Below, in pieces: positions 6,776 to 9,970 of a stretch of DNA of 9,970 nt. The notes beneath the pieces were generated by a model that ran no database searches, had not been told where the DNA came from, and saw only the letters and a program-made list of their open reading frames with translations. Position numbers and translations under genes: made by a program. This DNA comes from an uncultured Ruminococcus sp. (GTDB lineage Bacteria > Bacillota > Clostridia > Oscillospirales > Ruminococcaceae), in NCBI GenBank assembly GCA_937907215.1, contig CALESG010000077.1:1-9970 (forward strand), written 5' to 3'. Positions within the stretch are counted from its first letter, which is position 1. Every line of letters begins with the position of its first letter.

Positions 6776-7855
6776 TTAGTATATATTTTCAGAAATATAA
6801 TCAAAGGTATCTTTAATATAGTTTTCTATCAAGGAGTAATTCAAATCATTCAAACCCAAAGCTGACTTAACACCTGCTGTTGCGAATTCCACGGCAAGGG
6901 TAATTTTCTGTCTGTCAGGAATGTTTTCCTTTAAAACACGTCTGCAAGTTTCATTACTCAATAAGCTTTTAGTAAATACATTTCCAGTCCTTTTATTTAT
7001 TCTTGGGATACCTGAAGCGATAAGACCTAAATTATAATCAAAACCTGGAGCTAAACTGAGTATTTCACCAGTCAAGCTGTCACGAATTATGCCTATATTC
7101 TGATTATGCCTGTCTCCGTTGAATAATAATGCATCGTAGAATACGGTCATAACATACTGCTTTATGAGTTTTTCAGGTAATTTGGGTATAATGAAATCAA
7201 GTTCCTCATTATCACCGAAATAATTGCAGAATGGCTCAAAATCAACCTCTGCGTTATTTGTAAAATCCTTTGACAGCATGAATGTAGTGCTTAAACCTGT
7301 TTCCGCTGATTTAATAATCTTTATACGATATTCAGCCACATAAAACTGCATTGCCTTTAAAAATAAATATGAGTAATATTCGCTTACCAGTTCCTGAGTT
7401 CCACCCTGCTTATACATATACCAGGAGTTTCCTTCAAAACGCCATGCTTTTTCATAGCTGCCTACTGTTCCAAGTTCAAGGTATCCTTCTGTATTTCTTT
7501 CATCAGAATCTGAACCGCCAAGCAATGCTATATCTGCTATTTGTTCATTATACTTTTTTAATTCACGATATTCTAAGTTTTCATCATCACGCTGTATCCA
7601 CCAGTTATCCGTAATTGATACGCCATGCCCGATAGATATCAACTCTGCTGTATTTTCAGAATTTCGCAATCTTAATGCTTTGAAAAGCCTTCTTGAATGT
7701 GAACGATGCATATCAACACATCTGTTGTCCAGCCATATATACAAAGGCATACCCACAACAAAACAATGCGGACATAACGCTTTATTTATTATTTCAGTTA
7801 TATTTTCTTCATCTGCCAGTGCTATTACTTCGGTTTTGTGCATTATTTTGTACAT
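6776..7855 (-). CDS. HipA-like Ser/Thr kinase-fold protein
   Basis: The 359-residue protein shows the kinase-core signatures of HipA-type proteins. They are a Gly-rich loop at about 129-136 (GTVGSYEK), a Lys in YMYKQ (149) for ATP, Glu in the QELVSEYYS helix (156 or 159), a catalytic loop FNGDRHNQNIGI with Asp248 and Asn253, and a metal-binding Asp273 in LAPGFDYN. All key residues seem present, so it may be an active kinase. The first 110 residues match the N-terminal region seen in Firmicutes HipA-like proteins (LISIGHGVSITDNWWI). E. coli HipA phosphorylates glutamyl-tRNA synthetase; the target here is unknown. An AAAGGAG site (7865-7871) 9 bases upstream supports ATG 7855. No small Xre-type HipB antitoxin gene is adjacent; the neighbours are the ATPase/nuclease upstream and RhuM downstream. 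Confidence 0.85.
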   Translation of the reverse strand: MYKIMHKTEVIALADEENITEIINKALCPHCFVVGMPLYIWLDNRCVDMHRSHSRRLFKALRLRNSENTAELISIGHGVSITDNWWIQRDDENLEYRELKKYNEQIADIALLGGSDSDERNTEGYLELGTVGSYEKAWRFEGNSWYMYKQGGTQELVSEYYSYLFLKAMQFYVAEYRIKIIKSAETGLSTTFMLSKDFTNNAEVDFEPFCNYFGDNEELDFIIPKLPEKLIKQYVMTVFYDALLFNGDRHNQNIGIIRDSLTGEILSLAPGFDYNLGLIASGIPRINKRTGNVFTKSLLSNETCRRVLKENIPDRQKITLAVEFATAGVKSALGLNDLNYSLIENYIKDTFDYISENIY

Positions 7856-7901
7856 AGTGGGCTGCTCCTTTCTTTTGATTTCTTCTCCTAATGAGAGTCT
7901 T

Positions 7902-9578
7902 TCACGCCTTTTTAATCATACAACGTTTAGCCTCAAAAGCAATGCCGTATTTGATAATTTTTTTGTAGCCCTCATTTACAAGACCAACTTCATACTGCTT
8001 TTCATCAATCTGTTTAAGGGCAATGTCACACATACTGTCAAGAGTTTCATTTTTGTCAACTGATTTTATCTCAAGTACGACAGCAATTTCACGGGTGAGA
8101 ACATTTTTAATCACAATATCATTCCGACCAGTACCGCTTTCACGATTTGATTCAACAAGATATTCGTCCGAGTATTCCAGAAGTCCTACAAGAAAACCGT
8201 GATAGAAGTTTTCGTAACCGTCATGATAGCTGATACTCTTCAAAAGCCATCTGTTCACTTCAAGTTCAAAAGTTGCGGAATTGCCGTCAAGAACAGCTTT
8301 AAGAAGCACGCTTTTATCTGCAACTCTTATTGACTCGTCAAACCACTGCCTGAAAGTATTTTCGTAAATGGTCACGATTTCAAGATTCGGAATCACAGCA
8401 GAAAAATATGTTTGTATGCCTTTTTTGTAAATTCTAATAGGTTTAAGATAACCAGTATGGAGCAGAAAACTCCATATATAATCGGATTTCACATTCATGT
8501 TTGCATAGGTGATATCCTGGTAAAGAGGCTTTTCAATCGAATCTCCCTTGATAAGTTTTTCTATATCTTCACGGATTAGTCTGTCGCTTTTTATAACAAG
8601 CTCATGAATAATGTTGTTTGAACTTGTATTTACCCAATATGCATCTGGAAGACGACTATTATTAAACAATGAAAATTGCACATATTTCAGTACACTCCAT
8701 GGATTGTAGATTTCTGTTTCGCCAAACATATAACCGTCATACCAAGTTTTAATTTCGTCAAAGCAGTCTGAAATACCATAATAATCCGCAAGCTGTTTTA
8801 CTTCCTGCTCCGTAAAACCAAAATACTGTGAAAATGCATTGTCCGTAACAGGATATACATTCAGGTTATTCAGTCCAGTAAAAATACTTTCCTTAGATAT
8901 ACGCAGACAACCAGTCATAACGGCGAATTCAAGGGAATCATTGGTTTTAAGCACGCTCTCAAAAACTGAACGTATCAGATTTATCATTTCGTCGTAGAAT
9001 CCATTAAAATAAGCATTTTCCAGCGGCACATCGTACTCGTCTATGAGGACTATTACTTTTTTCCCATATACTTCATAAAGGCAATCCGAAAGAAGTTTCA
9101 ATGCAGTATTATATACAGCATTATCAGCAGTATCATCGCAAATCATTTCAAGTTTCTTTCTGTTTAAAGGCATAAGTTTATCAGAAACTAATAATTCTTT
9201 ATGTCTCCATACTTCTTTAGAAATCATATTCTTAAATTCTGAAAAAGCCTCTCGATAATCCGACTGCTTCATACTCTTTAAAGAAATGCTGATAACAGGG
9301 TACTGGCCTATATATTTACAGTATTTATTCCCTAATTCTGCTATGGCAAGCCCGTCAAACAAATATGAGTTATCCTCTTCCGTTTTCTCAAAGAATCTTC
9401 GGAGCATACTCATATTAAGCGTTTTACCGAATCTTCTTGGGCGAGTATATAAATTGACCATACTCTTCATATCAATAAGCTCTTTAATCATTAACGTTTT
9501 GTCCACAAAATAATAGCCGTCATCAATCAGCCTCTTAAAATCTTCAATTCCTATCGGAATAGGCTTATACTCGTTCAT
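7902..9578 (-). CDS. AAA-ATPase-like protein with C-terminal PD-(D/E)XK nuclease domain
   Basis: This 558-residue protein has the layout of the AAA-ATPase_like plus PDDEXK_9 family, which is frequent and often multi-copy in gut anaerobes and has no settled function. Residues 5-35 hold the family start (PIPIGIEDFKRLIDDGYYFVDKT). The nucleotide-binding loop is the family's atypical RPRRFGKT (46-53). The Walker B strand is VIVLIDEYD (175-183), and a conserved TGCLRISKESIFTGLNN segment (222-238) and WYDGY (279-283) follow. The C-terminal nuclease-like core has GRND (Asp487), LEIKS (Glu503 and Lys505) and Gln523 in ALKQIDEKQY, so its catalytic residues look intact. Length is normal for the family. 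A GAGGTGATG site just before ATG 9578 and a strong promoter at 9608-9636 make it the first gene of the operon. The kinase-like gene starts 46 bp after its stop. DNA binding or cleavage is plausible but inferred. Confidence 0.92.
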   Translation of the reverse strand: MNEYKPIPIGIEDFKRLIDDGYYFVDKTLMIKELIDMKSMVNLYTRPRRFGKTLNMSMLRRFFEKTEEDNSYLFDGLAIAELGNKYCKYIGQYPVISISLKSMKQSDYREAFSEFKNMISKEVWRHKELLVSDKLMPLNRKKLEMICDDTADNAVYNTALKLLSDCLYEVYGKKVIVLIDEYDVPLENAYFNGFYDEMINLIRSVFESVLKTNDSLEFAVMTGCLRISKESIFTGLNNLNVYPVTDNAFSQYFGFTEQEVKQLADYYGISDCFDEIKTWYDGYMFGETEIYNPWSVLKYVQFSLFNNSRLPDAYWVNTSSNNIIHELVIKSDRLIREDIEKLIKGDSIEKPLYQDITYANMNVKSDYIWSFLLHTGYLKPIRIYKKGIQTYFSAVIPNLEIVTIYENTFRQWFDESIRVADKSVLLKAVLDGNSATFELEVNRWLLKSISYHDGYENFYHGFLVGLLEYSDEYLVESNRESGTGRNDIVIKNVLTREIAVVLEIKSVDKNETLDSMCDIALKQIDEKQYEVGLVNEGYKKIIKYGIAFEAKRCMIKKA

Positions 9579-9607
9579 ACCATCACCTCACAGCTTTTGT
9601 TAACTAT

Positions 9608-9636
9608 ATTATATCATATTCCTCTGGACTTTACAA
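9608..9636 (-). promoter_or_regulatory. Strong extended -10 promoter of the three-gene operon
   Basis: On the minus strand TTGTAA (9631-9636) and a perfect TATAAT (9608-9613) are 17 bases apart, with TG one base before the -10 box. Transcription should start near 9601, leaving a leader of only about 22 nt before ATG 9578. No operator-like inverted repeat overlaps it. Confidence 0.8.
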
Positions 9637-9669
9637 GCACATACAGAAAGTTTCACTGCATACAAAACA

Positions 9670-9699
9670 AGCAGTAAACCCTTTATTGGATTTACTGCT
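9670..9699 (-). terminator. Terminator of the SH3-like gene
   Basis: AGCAGTAAA (9670-9678) pairs with TTTACTGCT (9691-9699), with two further inner C-G pairs past one mismatch. On the minus strand the tail reads TGTTTTGTATG. It lies shortly after the SH3-like stop codon and upstream of the operon promoter, so it insulates the operon from that gene. Confidence 0.75.
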
Positions 9700-9706
9700 A
9701 TTATTT

Positions 9707-9934
9707 TTAATAAAAATCAATGTAATCAGAATCTACCCATCCGTAATAATCGCCGTAATCGGAATCCCACAATTCGTACCACGTAACGCCATAGTTATCG
9801 CATTTGTTTTTCGCTTTTACATGCCATGTATCACCTAAACTGTTTCTTACCTTTTGAGCTGCTCCGCCGTTTACAACATAGTCTGTTGTAAATCCTGCAA
9901 CTGTTCCACCATGACAATTAAGAACTTGTACCAA
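9707..9934 (-). CDS. SH3-like domain protein, 3' part; 5' end disrupted or outside window
   Basis: The 75 codons read from here encode a coherent C-terminal domain rich in Gly, Asp, Tyr and Trp. The part WHVKAKNKCDNYGVTWYEL followed by DYGDYYGWVDSDYIDFY is typical of bacterial SH3-like modules of secreted or cell-wall-binding proteins (strand, variable loop, WYEL, GWV ending). The 5' end is doubtful. The only possible start in this frame is TTG 9932-9934, which has no ribosome site. A TAA lies in frame at 9950-9952, six codons upstream. A different frame stays open from about 9941 to the window edge (SAYSVKTF), so a one-base change in the A5 run at 9941-9945 would join the two. I think this is the end of a frameshifted or otherwise broken gene, though an unusual short intact gene is not excluded. 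Confidence 0.5.
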   Translation of the reverse strand: MVQVLNCHGGTVAGFTTDYVVNGGAAQKVRNSLGDTWHVKAKNKCDNYGVTWYELWDSDYGDYYGWVDSDYIDFY

Positions 9935-9970
9935 TAAGCTAAAAACGTTTTAACAGAGTATGCAGATGTG

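Noticed and set aside
7680..8063. 127-codon plus-strand frame across the kinase/ATPase junction
   Set aside because: Antisense to two well-supported genes and without its own signals or known domain.

Overview
The window looks like a chromosome segment from an AT-rich, low-GC Gram-positive anaerobe (Clostridia, Ruminococcaceae/Oscillospiraceae). The best taxonomic clue is a secreted protein ending in a type I dockerin, which points to a cellulosome- or amylosome-forming Ruminococcus or close relative. Strong AGGAG-type ribosome sites and sigma-A-like promoters (TTGACT-N17-TATACT and similar) agree with this. The species cannot be fixed from the sequence alone.

Layout. Bases 1-792 are the 3' end of rpoC (RNA polymerase beta'), followed by two tandem hairpins. 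Next is a small secreted or membrane protein gene (902-1165, +). A convergent gene (1229-2092, -) encodes a lipoprotein with a long acidic linker and has a very good promoter. Divergent from it is an AraC-type regulator with a C-terminal GyrI-like ligand-binding domain (2424-3296, +). Then comes a 629-residue secreted protein with a CAP (SCP/PR-1-like) domain and a C-terminal dockerin (3586-5475, +).

From 5702 to 9578 there is a three-gene minus-strand unit: an AAA-ATPase-like/PD-(D/E)XK nuclease protein, a HipA-like kinase and a RhuM-family protein, in transcription order. It has one strong promoter upstream (9608-9636), gaps of 46 and 36 bp inside, and a directional terminator at its end (5561-5593). 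This accessory operon is the best candidate for an uncharacterised system; a defence or toxin-type role is inference. At the right edge is the 3' end of an SH3-like gene (9707-9934, -) whose 5' part looks disrupted.

A second theme is a dispersed terminator-like hairpin. Near-identical copies lie at 1174-1206 and 5485-5531 (32 of 33 core bases equal), and an inverted copy with a compensatory base-pair change lies at 3324-3352. The loop is conserved as well as the stem, which an ordinary intrinsic terminator does not require. I found no tRNA, rRNA, CRISPR array or insertion sequence.
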